NCBI RefSeq assembly: GCF_027944005.1
Contig: NZ_AP027204.1
Span: 1,922,001 to 1,986,000 of the forward strand
From: Polynucleobacter sp. SHI8
GTDB taxonomy: Bacteria > Pseudomonadota > Gammaproteobacteria > Burkholderiales > Burkholderiaceae
Direction: 5' to 3'
DNA length: 64,000 nt
In this document: positions 45,655 through 54,472 of the stretch, in pieces
How the letters are laid out: each line of letters begins with the position of its first letter
Numbering within the stretch: the stretch's first letter is position 1
Translations under genes and position numbers: made by a program
The notes under the pieces: model-generated
The model's input: the letters and a program-made list of their open reading frames with translations, nothing else
The model's database searches: none
Told to the model about the DNA's origin: nothing

Positions 45655-46646
45655 TATTTAACTCCTTCCATTGGAGGGTTGAATGGTGGAGTAGCAATTG
45701 CAGGGTCGATAACATTGGTGAGTGGATAGGAAGGAACCATACCATGATTCATTGCCCAAACATACCAGTTATCTACATAGGTTCCAGTTAACAAGATTCC
45801 AATACCACCAGAAATTGGGCATAAAACTGCAAACCACCAAGCCCAACGGTGAATCGATTCCATCGTTGCGTTAAAACCCATTGTCCAACGCCAGAATAAT
45901 GCTGCACGCTCTGATGCTGTTCCACGGTCTACAATTTGCTCAATCTCTCGCTCACCACCATAGCGACCTACAGCTAGAATGGTTGCACCATGCATCCCGA
46001 ACAAGAGCACTGAACCATATAAGAAGAAAATAGATAACATGTGAAACGGGTTATAAAACAAATTACCGTAACGAATCGATAAGGCAGCTGTCCAGTCTAA
46101 GTGAGAGAATATGCCAAATGGAACTGCCTCACTCCAACTACCCATGAGGACAGGGCGGAATAAACCTAAAACCAAAAATAACCAAATGGCTGCAGCAAAG
46201 GCCCAGGCAATATGCGTTCCCATACCTAAAGCTTTCGCTCTTCTATAAGTTCTCATCCACCACAATAAAATAGAAATTGTTAGGAATAATCCGCAGATAT
46301 TCCACCAACCACCTTCACTTAAAGGTGCTAAACGTAATCCATACTTTGGCGATGGAGCATCTAACGATAACCAAAATAACTGACGTACAAATTCAATTGG
46401 ACTCCAGTTCACTTGAGCTAGCATATGAAAACCAATGATGTTGAATGCCAATACTCCAAAGATGATGGATGCTACACCAAGCCGACCTAAATAGATGGGG
46501 CCTAACTGGGCATTACCTATTTTTCCTAGTAAATAATTAAACCTTATACCTTTTGAACGTTCACGTTGGTCATAGGAGTTAATTGGCACCCCGTGATTTT
46601 CAGGGCCAACGACTTGGGTTTGAGTGAATAAGTTTTGATAGTCCAT
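45654..46646 (-). CDS. pufM: Photosynthetic reaction centre M subunit
   Basis: A 330-aa five-span protein. BChl and iron His ligands fall in FNPFHMLSIFFLYG-type (YNPFHMLS) and HGATILAV regions, and HRWAWWFAVL is typical. It binds the special pair, QA and the non-heme Fe with PufL. It starts 20 bp after pufL with a clear AGGAG-type site. Confidence 0.97.
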   Translation of the reverse strand: MDYQNLFTQTQVVGPENHGVPINSYDQRERSKGIRFNYLLGKIGNAQLGPIYLGRLGVASIIFGVLAFNIIGFHMLAQVNWSPIEFVRQLFWLSLDAPSPKYGLRLAPLSEGGWWNICGLFLTISILLWWMRTYRRAKALGMGTHIAWAFAAAIWLFLVLGLFRPVLMGSWSEAVPFGIFSHLDWTAALSIRYGNLFYNPFHMLSIFFLYGSVLLFGMHGATILAVGRYGGEREIEQIVDRGTASERAALFWRWTMGFNATMESIHRWAWWFAVLCPISGGIGILLTGTYVDNWYVWAMNHGMVPSYPLTNVIDPAIATPPFNPPMEGVK

Positions 46647-46666
46647 TTTTATAATCTCCTATTCTG

Positions 46667-47491
46667 TTAGTGCCAAATAGGCATGTTTAACCACCATGTC
46701 CACCACTCTGGCCATCCACGAGTCCAGAAAGGTCCACTTAAAATGATACATACTGCACTCCAAAATACGGCGGCAACGGCGAGAAAGACTCCAACTCGAT
46801 GAATCCCGAGAGTACCCACGGAGTAACCAATTAAGTCACGGAAAAAAGTATCTTCATGCTCTGGAGTTTTGACGGTTTGTCCAACGCCTGGGTTGGTAGA
46901 AGACAGCACTAATGCGCCATGTAATGAAAGTGCTAATGTTGTTCCAAAGAAAAGTGATACAGCAATCATGTGTGCAGGGTTGTAATGAAAATGCAGGTAT
47001 TGATAACCCGTATTAGAGACCCAGTCTAAATGACTCATAATGCCGTATGGGAATGCGTGACCCCAAGCACCCATCATTACTGGACGAATCACTTCCAATG
47101 AAAAGTAAGCAAATACTGCGGCTAAATAGGTAAAGGGTACATGGAGCCCCATACCCAATTTACGAGCGATTTCCATTTCACGTAAGGCCCAAGAACCGAA
47201 AGCACCAAGAGCACAGATCGTGATAATTTGCCATAAACCGCCCTCCATCATCGGTGCTGGCCCTAATCCATACTTTAGATCTGGTGGTGCAATGTTAATG
47301 GTCCACACATTAAATGTACCCTGGTGCGCAGCACCCCACAAAATCATGGCAGTTCCTAAAAAACTGAAAAAGAGGGTGGTTACTCCAAAAAATCCGACAT
47401 AAAACGGACCAACCCAAAAGTCGAATAAATCTCCGCCAATTAAGGTTCCACCTCTAACCCGATACTTTCTTTCAAAATTGAGCATCGCCAT
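46667..47491 (-). CDS. pufL: Photosynthetic reaction centre L subunit
   Basis: A 274-aa five-span protein: LNFERKYRVRGGTLIGGDLF at the N-terminus, YGIMSHLDWVSNTGYQYLHF with BChl ligands, YNPAHMIAVSLFFGTTLALS, and C-terminal WWTWWLNMPIW. AGGAG lies before the ATG. It pairs with PufM and binds QB. Confidence 0.97.
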   Translation of the reverse strand: MAMLNFERKYRVRGGTLIGGDLFDFWVGPFYVGFFGVTTLFFSFLGTAMILWGAAHQGTFNVWTINIAPPDLKYGLGPAPMMEGGLWQIITICALGAFGSWALREMEIARKLGMGLHVPFTYLAAVFAYFSLEVIRPVMMGAWGHAFPYGIMSHLDWVSNTGYQYLHFHYNPAHMIAVSLFFGTTLALSLHGALVLSSTNPGVGQTVKTPEHEDTFFRDLIGYSVGTLGIHRVGVFLAVAAVFWSAVCIILSGPFWTRGWPEWWTWWLNMPIWH

Positions 47492-47537
47492 GATGTGCTC
47501 TCCTATTTCATAAAATTAAACAACTACTGAATTTATG

Positions 47538-47570
47538 CTTGGAAGAAAATTGTTGCCAACCACTTCCAAG
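47538..47570 (-). other. Intercistronic hairpin between pufA and pufL
   Basis: CTTGGAAG and CTTCCAAG form a perfect 8-bp inverted repeat with a 17-nt loop, 16 nt after the pufA stop. No T-tract follows. In Rhodobacter, a hairpin here protects the pufBA segment from 3' decay and gives LH1 excess over RC; the same role is inferred. Confidence 0.65.
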
Positions 47571-47585
47571 GCTTGGTAAAACTTT

Positions 47586-47756
47586 TTACTTTGCAGCGCG
47601 AGACTGCATATACTGCGCTTGTGACATACCGTCGAGCCATTTGTATTGATTGGTACTCAATAAAACCAAATGAATCATAGCTGCCAATGCAAAGAGAAAA
47701 ACGCCTTGAGCTACCATCGCCCGTAATGGGTCGTACAGTTTCCAAATTCTCCACAT
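47586..47756 (-). CDS. pufA: Light-harvesting 1 alpha polypeptide
   Basis: A 56-aa LH1 alpha chain: MWRIWKLYDPLRAMVAQGVF, then FALAAMIHLVLLS with the BChl-binding His29, and W40 in YKWLDG. A single span with a cytoplasmic N-terminus. Not a long frame, but conservation is clear. It is preceded by a 73-aa gene rather than directly by pufB. Confidence 0.96.
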   Translation of the reverse strand: MWRIWKLYDPLRAMVAQGVFLFALAAMIHLVLLSTNQYKWLDGMSQAQYMQSRAAK

Positions 47757-47766
47757 AATGCTTCTC

Positions 47767-47988
47767 CTATGTTAAGTAAGACATAAAGCTATAAACACCT
47801 ACATTTACTGATTCAAAAAATGATTTATCCCCTTCAGAGCCCGGCAACCATCCACGCCATTGCATCGGGAGAAATAACGCAAATAAGGCCACCATAAAGA
47901 AAATTGCAAAACATAAAATAAAAATAGTTTTGAATGACACGGAGTCACTCTTCATCAGTTTTGATATAGATTCTGTTTTCTCTTGCAT
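47767..47988 (-). CDS. Unrecognised 73-aa single-span protein between pufB and pufA
   Basis: ATG 47988 has AAGGAAT 6 nt upstream. The N-terminal 20 residues are polar (QEKTESISKLMKSDS), residues about 21-41 form one span (TIFILCFAIFFMVALFALFL), then PMQWRGWLPGSEGDKSFF and a tail ending FMSYLT. There is no His in the span, so it cannot ligate BChl as LH chains do. Topology and length resemble PufX or PufQ, but I see no firm homology. Its place inside pufBA suggests an LH1 ring or assembly role. Confidence 0.8.
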   Translation of the reverse strand: MQEKTESISKLMKSDSVSFKTIFILCFAIFFMVALFALFLPMQWRGWLPGSEGDKSFFESVNVGVYSFMSYLT

Positions 47989-48019
47989 GGTAATTCCTTT
48001 ATTTTTTGTTAATAAAAAA

Positions 48020-48166
48020 TCAATTGAACCAAGGACGCCAAGCCCATACAAGAATATGTGCAACGACGGCAATTGACGTAAAGCCAACTAGTCCTTGAAC
48101 ATAAAATGTATGAAACTCTTTTGCTTCATCATCTGTCAAACCAGATAGAGATCTGTTTTCACTCAT
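48020..48166 (-). CDS. pufB: Light-harvesting 1 beta polypeptide
   Basis: A 48-aa LH1 beta chain: SGLTDDEAKEFHTFYVQGL with the conserved EFH, then SIAVVAHILVWAWRPWFN with the BChl-binding His37 and the terminal WRPWF. GAGGAG lies 8 nt before the ATG and overlaps the stop of the preceding 37-aa ORF. Located 31 bp before the 73-aa gene. Confidence 0.97.
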   Translation of the reverse strand: MSENRSLSGLTDDEAKEFHTFYVQGLVGFTSIAVVAHILVWAWRPWFN

Positions 48167-48171
48167 GTTGA

Positions 48172-48285
48172 TTACTCCTCAAAATTACATACTGCTGTTA
48201 CTACACTCACCCCGTGTAGCTTTGGGATATAACGATAAGCCGTCATATTCTTTTTACTCAGAGTAATCTTTAACTGCTTACTCAT
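48172..48285 (-). CDS. 37-aa ORF coupled to bchZ, in the pufQ position
   Basis: The ATG overlaps the bchZ stop (ATGA), and the stop lies in the pufB ribosome-binding site, so translation would be coupled on both sides. The product begins MSKQLKITLSKKNMTAYRYI and is basic, with no membrane span, unlike PufQ. A hairpin CTACAC-7 nt-GTGTAG (48200-48218) lies inside it. It may be a leader or coupling peptide, or a small unknown protein. Confidence 0.45.
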   Translation of the reverse strand: MSKQLKITLSKKNMTAYRYIPKLHGVSVVTAVCNFEE

Positions 48286-49739
48286 GAGCTCACTCCTGCA
48301 CCAGCAGAAGCTTGGATTCGGTTTAATAATTCTTCTGTCACACGTGTTGCCCCTGCTAAACGAGCTTCACGTTCAGCACGATCTCGCAAACGTTTTGCTG
48401 CCGAGATTTGTGTGAGGACAGGTTGATCTGCAACAATCTGATTTAAGATGGCTTGCGCTTTTTCATCCCAAGGAAGATTGTCTAATTGACCCGCTTTCGC
48501 TAATGTCGCTTCTACCTTATCGAGATCAGTACCTAAAGGCAAAATATGGAACAATGCATCAAATAAGGAATTACAGAATTCTTGAATGATGTAGGTCGCT
48601 CCTGCATACCCCATAAAAGGTGTTCCAGTATGGCGTCTAATAATTGCTCCGGGGAATGACGCGGGAATATAAGCAGCTCTTCCACCTACTTCTGCAGCGT
48701 ACATCCTTTCGTTATAGCTTCCGTATAAGATCAGGGGAGTTTTCTTTTGTACTAATTCCCGGATCTCTTGGTTATTGGTTTTATCACCAGGTTTTCTTGG
48801 AATCGCAAAATTACATGGCAAACCCATCTCATCTTCTAAGAAACTCCTCATACCTCGGGTATACGTTTCATTGGCAACAATACCAAAACTCGCTGTACCA
48901 AAGAAATCTTGTGTAACAGAACGCCACAAATCCCAAATAGGTTTTAAGGTAGTATTTTTTTCTTTAGTAATAAATGGCTCTGGATCAATGCCTAATAATT
49001 CCCCCAACTTACGCAGGAACTGTGTCGTACTTTGCATCCCGATGGGTGCTTGCAAATAAGGACGATCTAAGTTCTCACACAATAGTCTTCCAAATTCACG
49101 GTACATACAGATATTGACATCTGCATCTACTAATTTAGGAATATCTGCAAGATGAGAACCTAGTGGAAACACCATATTGATTTCTGCACCAATACCTTGG
49201 ACTAAACGCTTGATCTCAGCAACATCGCTGTACATATTAAAAGTACCGTAGGCTGGTCCAATAATATTGACCCGTGGCTTTTCACCTTCTTGACGGGGTG
49301 GTCTTTCTGGAATGTGTTTGACACCATACTCAGTCCATAACCAATACATGGCACGATTCGCACTTTGCCATTGATCTTCATCAATGGTTCTTGGTAAGAA
49401 GCGAGCAATATTCATTCCCTCTGGAGTGACACCACCACCAATCATCTCAGCAATAGAGCCTGTAACAACAACAGACGGCAAGTCAGGATCTAAAACTTTA
49501 TGGGCACGTTTCATGGACTCTTCCGTCCCTTCACGTCCAAGCTGTTCTTCAGCAAGACCTGTCACAACAATGGGTAACTCATGAGGCGGCAAAGCATCGG
49601 TGTAATGTAATACAGAAGTTACTGGTAAATTTTCACAACCAACAGGCCCATCAATGACGACTTGTAAGCCTTTAATTGCGGTGAAGACATAAACTGCTCC
49701 CCAATATCCACCAGCGCGATCATGATCTAATATCAACAT
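48282..49739 (-). CDS. bchZ: Chlorophyllide a reductase subunit Z
   Basis: A 485-aa NifK-like subunit of chlorophyllide a oxidoreductase. LILDHDRAGGYWGAVYVFTA at the N-terminus, GPVGCENLPVTSVLHYTDAL with cluster ligands, PLGSHLADIPKLVDADVNIC. It converts the chlorin to a bacteriochlorin ring with BchX and BchY. It overlaps bchY by 1 bp. Confidence 0.97.
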   Translation of the reverse strand: MLILDHDRAGGYWGAVYVFTAIKGLQVVIDGPVGCENLPVTSVLHYTDALPPHELPIVVTGLAEEQLGREGTEESMKRAHKVLDPDLPSVVVTGSIAEMIGGGVTPEGMNIARFLPRTIDEDQWQSANRAMYWLWTEYGVKHIPERPPRQEGEKPRVNIIGPAYGTFNMYSDVAEIKRLVQGIGAEINMVFPLGSHLADIPKLVDADVNICMYREFGRLLCENLDRPYLQAPIGMQSTTQFLRKLGELLGIDPEPFITKEKNTTLKPIWDLWRSVTQDFFGTASFGIVANETYTRGMRSFLEDEMGLPCNFAIPRKPGDKTNNQEIRELVQKKTPLILYGSYNERMYAAEVGGRAAYIPASFPGAIIRRHTGTPFMGYAGATYIIQEFCNSLFDALFHILPLGTDLDKVEATLAKAGQLDNLPWDEKAQAILNQIVADQPVLTQISAAKRLRDRAEREARLAGATRVTEELLNRIQASAGAGVSS

Positions 49740-51265
49740 TAGCCCATCTCCTCTGCTTTGCGTTTTTTAGCTGCTTTGTCTAAACGACGGCGAACATCAG
49801 CTTTAAAATCTGGGCGATCAACAGGTACCTCATCCCAAACGCCAGTTGCATGACCTGTGCCAACACCTTCAAAGAATTCTTCCATCTCATTAAAACGATG
49901 TTTATTTGCAATCGCAGCATTAATGACTTGCGCCAAAGAACCTGCACCTGCAACTCCCATCAATGGTCTTGCAGAAATCAAGTTGGTAAAGTACAAGGAT
50001 GGAATTGCTAATTGTTTAGCTTTTTGGACAACTGGTGTTGTTCCAATAGCAAGATCAGGTTTATATTCATCGATTGCAGCTAAATCATCTTCTAAGGAAG
50101 CGCGGTATTGCACGCGTACTCCTTTGGACTCTAGCCAAGCCTTGTCGTCAGCACTCCACTCTGTCTTCGGACAAGCGGTACCCACATAACGCAGATCAGC
50201 TCCACTCTCAACTAAAAGACGAGCTACCAATAACTCAGAACCCTCATATCCACTTAAGGTAATACGTCCCTGAATCGGTTTACTTGCAAGCGCACCTTTG
50301 ATCATTGGTAAGAACTTATTTTGTGCCGCAGCAATCATGTCGGCTGAAACATTACAGGACTTACCAATTGCTTCTAACCAAGCGGCTGTTCCTTCGTAAC
50401 CAATCGGTGCCGAACCAATAATGTTTCTACCTGCTGCTTTGAACTCCCGAATACTTGCTGTATAAAAAGGATGGATTGCCGCGACTGCCGCACAGTCGAG
50501 AGCTTGATATAACTCACGCCATTCACGAGTAGGAACTACTGGACCAGCAGCAAGACCCATTGGCTCTAGCATCATGCCAATTCCTACAGGGTCGACCGGA
50601 AACATTTCACCAAGAAGTGTAATCGTCGGTTTATCGGAGACTCCTTGGCGAGGTGCCGTTACTGGACCAGCCTCAGCTTCATTTCTTGCATACTTCAGCA
50701 TGGCACCGGCCAATACATCTTTCGCCTCAGCATGCGTTGGTACTCCAAAGCCTGGTACATCGATACCAATAATTCGTACACCATTAATTTCTTTGGGCAA
50801 TAACTGCAGAGGTACACCACTCGCTGTGGGTACACATAAATTAATAATCACCACAACATCATATTTTTCAGGATCAGCTTCTTTAAACACAGCTTCACGG
50901 ATATCTTCAAACAATTTACCGGTAACTAATGATTCTGAATTAAATGGTACGTAGCCAACACTTCTTTTTGCACCGTAGAAGTGTGAAGTAAATGTGAGTC
51001 CGTAGACACAACATGCAGATCCTGACAATATCGTTGAAGTGCGACGCATTCTAAGCCCGACGCGCAAAGAGCCAAATGCTGGACACATACTTTGCGGTTG
51101 ATCATGAGGGCCTTTGGGATAATCTTTTGCGTAACGTTGTAGCACTTCTGATTTATTGGCTGCTTTAGCAGCTTCAATCATTTGCTCTGCCCCTGAATGA
51201 CAGCCTAATCCATCGACTGAGACAGCCTGCGAATTGGCGAGTATTGGAATGATTTTTTCAGTCAT
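49739..51265 (-). CDS. bchY: Chlorophyllide a reductase subunit Y
   Basis: A 508-aa NifD-like subunit. Cluster cysteines are expected in LGCHSG, QSMCPAFGSLRV and SGSACCVYGLTFTSHFYGA. Later motifs include NLCVPTASGVPLQLLP and GSAPIGYEGTAAWLEAIG. It lies 4 bp after bchX. Confidence 0.97.
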   Translation of the reverse strand: MTEKIIPILANSQAVSVDGLGCHSGAEQMIEAAKAANKSEVLQRYAKDYPKGPHDQPQSMCPAFGSLRVGLRMRRTSTILSGSACCVYGLTFTSHFYGAKRSVGYVPFNSESLVTGKLFEDIREAVFKEADPEKYDVVVIINLCVPTASGVPLQLLPKEINGVRIIGIDVPGFGVPTHAEAKDVLAGAMLKYARNEAEAGPVTAPRQGVSDKPTITLLGEMFPVDPVGIGMMLEPMGLAAGPVVPTREWRELYQALDCAAVAAIHPFYTASIREFKAAGRNIIGSAPIGYEGTAAWLEAIGKSCNVSADMIAAAQNKFLPMIKGALASKPIQGRITLSGYEGSELLVARLLVESGADLRYVGTACPKTEWSADDKAWLESKGVRVQYRASLEDDLAAIDEYKPDLAIGTTPVVQKAKQLAIPSLYFTNLISARPLMGVAGAGSLAQVINAAIANKHRFNEMEEFFEGVGTGHATGVWDEVPVDRPDFKADVRRRLDKAAKKRKAEEMG

Positions 51266-51269
51266 TTTT

Positions 51270-52274
51270 TTAGGCTTTGTCGTAGATCACTTCTAAAGAA
51301 TCTTTATGGACTTCATGCTTGCCTACCATATCGAACAAACTCGCTGGCTCAAGAACAACATGGCGTCCAACTTGATCTCCGGAGAATAATCCGAGTAACT
51401 CATCCTGTGTCAGAGGTTTTGGTCTTACTGGTGGCGCTATCGCTACGTTCTCGCTTAATTGATCGAACAAACTGGCCCACTCGCTATCTGGCTTACCAAT
51501 AATCTCGTAATTCGCACTCTTGCGACGAATATCTTCATTTGCCGGAATCGCTGATAAGACAGGTATGCCGGCTCTCTCTGCAAAAGCAGCCGCTTCACCA
51601 GTACCGTCATCCTTGTTAATGACCATGCCAGCTACACCAACATTTCCGCCTAATTTGCGGAAATATTCCACTGCAGAGCAAACGTTATTGGCGACATATA
51701 AAGATTGCAAATCATTACTCGCTACAACAATCACTTTTTGACACATGTCACGTGCAATCGGCAAGCCAAAACCACCACAAACCACATCACCTAAGAAGTC
51801 GAGGAGAACATAATCAAATCCCCAATCATGGAAGCCTAATTTTTCTAAAGTTTCAAAGCCGTGAATAATTCCGCGACCACCACAACCACGACCGACTTCT
51901 GGTCCACCTAACTCCATCGCAAAAACGCCATCACGTTTAAAACATACATCACCAATTTCTACAGCTTCGCCAGCTAGTTTTTTCTTCGATGATGTTTCAA
52001 TAATGGTCGGACATGCCTTACCACCAAATAGTAAAGATGTCGTATCACTTTTTGGATCACAACCAATGAGTAAAACTTTTTTACCCTGCTGTGCCATCAT
52101 GTAGGACAAATTGGCTAAGGTAAAACTTTTACCAATACCACCCTTGCCATAAATCGCAATAATTTGTGTCTCTTTTGTCACAGGCTTTGTTGAAACCGGA
52201 TCCGGTTCAATCGCTGCTTCTTTTTTTAAATTCATAAACTGTACTGTTGCTTCAGCTGGTATAGGACTGTTCAT
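51270..52274 (-). CDS. bchX: Chlorophyllide a reductase iron protein BchX
   Basis: A 334-aa NifH-like ATPase. P-loop IIAIYGKGGIGKSFTLANLS, cluster Cys in ELGGPEVGRGCGGRGI and LDFLGDVVCGGFGLPIARDM. Donates electrons to BchYZ. It starts 1 bp after the bchC stop. Confidence 0.97.
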   Translation of the reverse strand: MNSPIPAEATVQFMNLKKEAAIEPDPVSTKPVTKETQIIAIYGKGGIGKSFTLANLSYMMAQQGKKVLLIGCDPKSDTTSLLFGGKACPTIIETSSKKKLAGEAVEIGDVCFKRDGVFAMELGGPEVGRGCGGRGIIHGFETLEKLGFHDWGFDYVLLDFLGDVVCGGFGLPIARDMCQKVIVVASNDLQSLYVANNVCSAVEYFRKLGGNVGVAGMVINKDDGTGEAAAFAERAGIPVLSAIPANEDIRRKSANYEIIGKPDSEWASLFDQLSENVAIAPPVRPKPLTQDELLGLFSGDQVGRHVVLEPASLFDMVGKHEVHKDSLEVIYDKA

Positions 52275-52275
52275 A

Positions 52276-53208
52276 TCACTGTCTCCAATCTAGAGTCATT
52301 TTTAGGCATTGCATATCATTAAAAGCTGTTTGATAGGCTGAATCAGCATCCTGAGGATTGCTGTTGTGTGTAATCAATCCATCCAACGCTAATTGCTTAG
52401 ACCGAATGAGTTGATATACATTTTGGATATCCTGAGGTTGCCACTGGGCCGCAATACGCATTTTCATTTCGCGCATAAAGGCTGGGGCAAACATATAGGA
52501 AATAGCTTGGTCGTAAAAGCCAGCAAGAACAATTTCTCCTTGCGGACGTAAACGAGTAATTAATGTATTGATTAAACTGGCGTCACCACTGGCATCGCAA
52601 ATGACGCCATATTGGTGATAGTCATCATCTTTTGGGTTGACCACTTGATAACCTGTTGCACCCGACATTCTGATCGGATTTGTTTCCCAAACGGTTGGAG
52701 TTTTTCCTTTAGACATAGCAATACGCGCTAACAAACGCCCCACGACGCCATGACCAATGATCAAATCAGGTTGTGCCTCAGTCTTGCCTTCGGTGACATG
52801 ATAGGCTGTGGCTGCTAAGGCTAGGAGAATGGCTTCTTTACCAAAATCCTCATCAAGAACAGTGAGACGTTGATGCGCAATCACAACATGTGATGCAGCT
52901 CCACCAAATAATCCTTTTACTTCACCGTAACATTTAGCGCCAGGAACAAACACACGTTGGCCAACTTGTAGGCCAGCTTTTTCAGAAGTGTGAGTAATAC
53001 GACCGACAGATTCATAACCGGGAACTAATGGGTAACCCATGCCTGGAAAATGTGGCATGGCGCCACTCCAAATTAATTTTTCCGTACCTGTGCTAATACC
53101 ACTGTATTCCATTTCAACAGCGACATCTTCGGGGCCAAGTTCGTCAATGCGAAGCTTAGTCAAAGCAACGTGTTTGGGTTGATTAATTACTACTGCATGC
53201 GCTTCCAC
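52276..53208 (-). CDS. bchC: 3-hydroxyethyl bacteriochlorophyllide dehydrogenase BchC
   Basis: A 310-aa MDR-type dehydrogenase oxidising the C3 hydroxyethyl to acetyl. SGISTGTEKLIWSGAMPHFP, GMGYPLVPGYESVGRITH and LIIGHGVVGRLLARIAMSKG are BchC hallmarks. I prefer GTG 53208 (AGGGTG 6 nt upstream), which aligns with the usual MExxAVV start. A GTG at 53217 is also in frame. First gene of the bchCXYZ-puf superoperon. Confidence 0.95.
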   Translation of the reverse strand: MEAHAVVINQPKHVALTKLRIDELGPEDVAVEMEYSGISTGTEKLIWSGAMPHFPGMGYPLVPGYESVGRITHTSEKAGLQVGQRVFVPGAKCYGEVKGLFGGAASHVVIAHQRLTVLDEDFGKEAILLALAATAYHVTEGKTEAQPDLIIGHGVVGRLLARIAMSKGKTPTVWETNPIRMSGATGYQVVNPKDDDYHQYGVICDASGDASLINTLITRLRPQGEIVLAGFYDQAISYMFAPAFMREMKMRIAAQWQPQDIQNVYQLIRSKQLALDGLITHNSNPQDADSAYQTAFNDMQCLKMTLDWRQ

Positions 53209-53244
53209 TATTTTCACCCTGTTTTATTAAAGTTACACCATAAC

Positions 53245-53262
53245 TGTAAACTAATTTATACA
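53245..53262 (-). promoter_or_regulatory. PpsR box of bchC
   Basis: TGTAAACTAATTTATACA is an exact TGT-N12-ACA, 36 bp upstream of the bchC start and after the crtF stop. On the minus strand its right half TTTACA could act as -35 for the bchC-puf superoperon. This parallels the known CrtJ/PpsR control of bchC in Rhodobacter. Confidence 0.75.
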
Positions 53263-53307
53263 CTTTTATCTATCACTGCATCAGTAAAAACCCTTAAGGA
53301 TTTTTAC

Positions 53308-54468
53308 TTACTTTTCCGCTATAACAATTTGAGCATTGATTTTCATCATATTTTTTATCGGTTTGGTTTTTTTAAAACCCGCCTCTGATAAAAAATTTGT
53401 AATTTCCTGAATACTTCTTGGCCTGCCACGCCCCATTGCCAATAAATAAAATCCAAAATAAGCCTGACCCATAGCTGGTAATTCGGGGGTATCTGCCATC
53501 GGCTCTGCAATTAAAAGCTTGCCGCCAACGGGCAAAGACTGATAAATGGACTTCAAGAGTTGCTTGACGCGACTGTCGTCGTGATCAAAGATCACTCGAA
53601 TTAAAGTCACAATGTCGGCTCCAGTTGGGATTGGATCATTAAAAAAATCCCCTCCAATACATTGGACACGTCCTTGACCTAACCGAGTATTCAGCTTTTC
53701 TTGAGCTAAAGTGGCCACACCCGGCAAGTCAAATAATTTAAATTGTAGATTTTTAGCATGCGGACTGAGTAGACTAATAAAGGTCCCTTGACCACCGCCA
53801 ATATCCAACAAACATTGATGTTGATTGAAGTTATATGCATCAATGATTTCATCAGCAACTAAGGGTAGTGAGGCTGACATCAACTCAGAATATTGCGCCA
53901 CCTTTTCCACATCAGAAAGACTCTTTAATTCCTCGCTGTGATCAGTGATATACGGCCAATAGCTTTCGAGGGCTTTTTCTTTTAAATCACCTCGCAATAA
54001 GGTAATTGGGTCACGCAAATCTTGATATAAAGCACTATGATGCTCGATCATGGACAGCAAAGCTTGATTACCAACCAGGGGCGCTCCCAGCGTTCCTAAG
54101 GCAAATCGTCCCTGGCGTGTCTCGATGAGGTTGATAGCCTGTGCACCAAGCAATAAGCGCTCTAACCCTTTAAATGGCAAGTCGACTTTTGTGGCCAATT
54201 CATCTATGGTCAAAGGTCCATTTGCTAAATGCTCAAACAAATTAATACGCACACATCCCAACAAAATTTGGGAATATACAAACCCTGCCATTAAGTCAAA
54301 AACGCCTTTAGCCCGATGTTGAGAAATAGAACTAAGAAGCGGAATCCGGCTCACATCTCGTTGGAACTGACGACTCGAAATTAAGCGATCTTTCCAGATG
54401 AAGAACTTATCCCAAAGGGAATACTTTTCCTTTTGGGATGACAACATATCAGATAAAGAATTTGCCAT
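53308..54468 (-). CDS. crtF: Hydroxyneurosporene/demethylspheroidene O-methyltransferase CrtF
   Basis: A 386-aa SAM enzyme methylating the C-1 hydroxyl of acyclic carotenoids. N-terminal dimerisation/winged-helix (GFVYSQILLGCVRINLFEHL), SAM motif QCLLDIGGGQGTFISLLSPH, then FDHDDSRVKQLLKSIYQSLP. ATG 54468 lies 4 bp after the crtE stop. The longer frame uses TTG within crtE. Confidence 0.94.
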   Translation of the reverse strand: MANSLSDMLSSQKEKYSLWDKFFIWKDRLISSRQFQRDVSRIPLLSSISQHRAKGVFDLMAGFVYSQILLGCVRINLFEHLANGPLTIDELATKVDLPFKGLERLLLGAQAINLIETRQGRFALGTLGAPLVGNQALLSMIEHHSALYQDLRDPITLLRGDLKEKALESYWPYITDHSEELKSLSDVEKVAQYSELMSASLPLVADEIIDAYNFNQHQCLLDIGGGQGTFISLLSPHAKNLQFKLFDLPGVATLAQEKLNTRLGQGRVQCIGGDFFNDPIPTGADIVTLIRVIFDHDDSRVKQLLKSIYQSLPVGGKLLIAEPMADTPELPAMGQAYFGFYLLAMGRGRPRSIQEITNFLSEAGFKKTKPIKNMMKINAQIVIAEK

Positions 54469-54472
54469 AAAA

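Noticed and set aside
47533..47754. 73-codon minus-strand frame over pufA
   Set aside because: The neighbouring frame encodes an unmistakable LH1 alpha polypeptide, so this one is out of frame.
47767..47988. Calling the 73-aa gene pufX
   Set aside because: Topology and an LP-M-Q motif after the span are reminiscent, but these are too short to claim homology without an alignment.
48172..48285. Calling the 37-aa ORF pufQ
   Set aside because: It has the right position but lacks the membrane span and length of PufQ.
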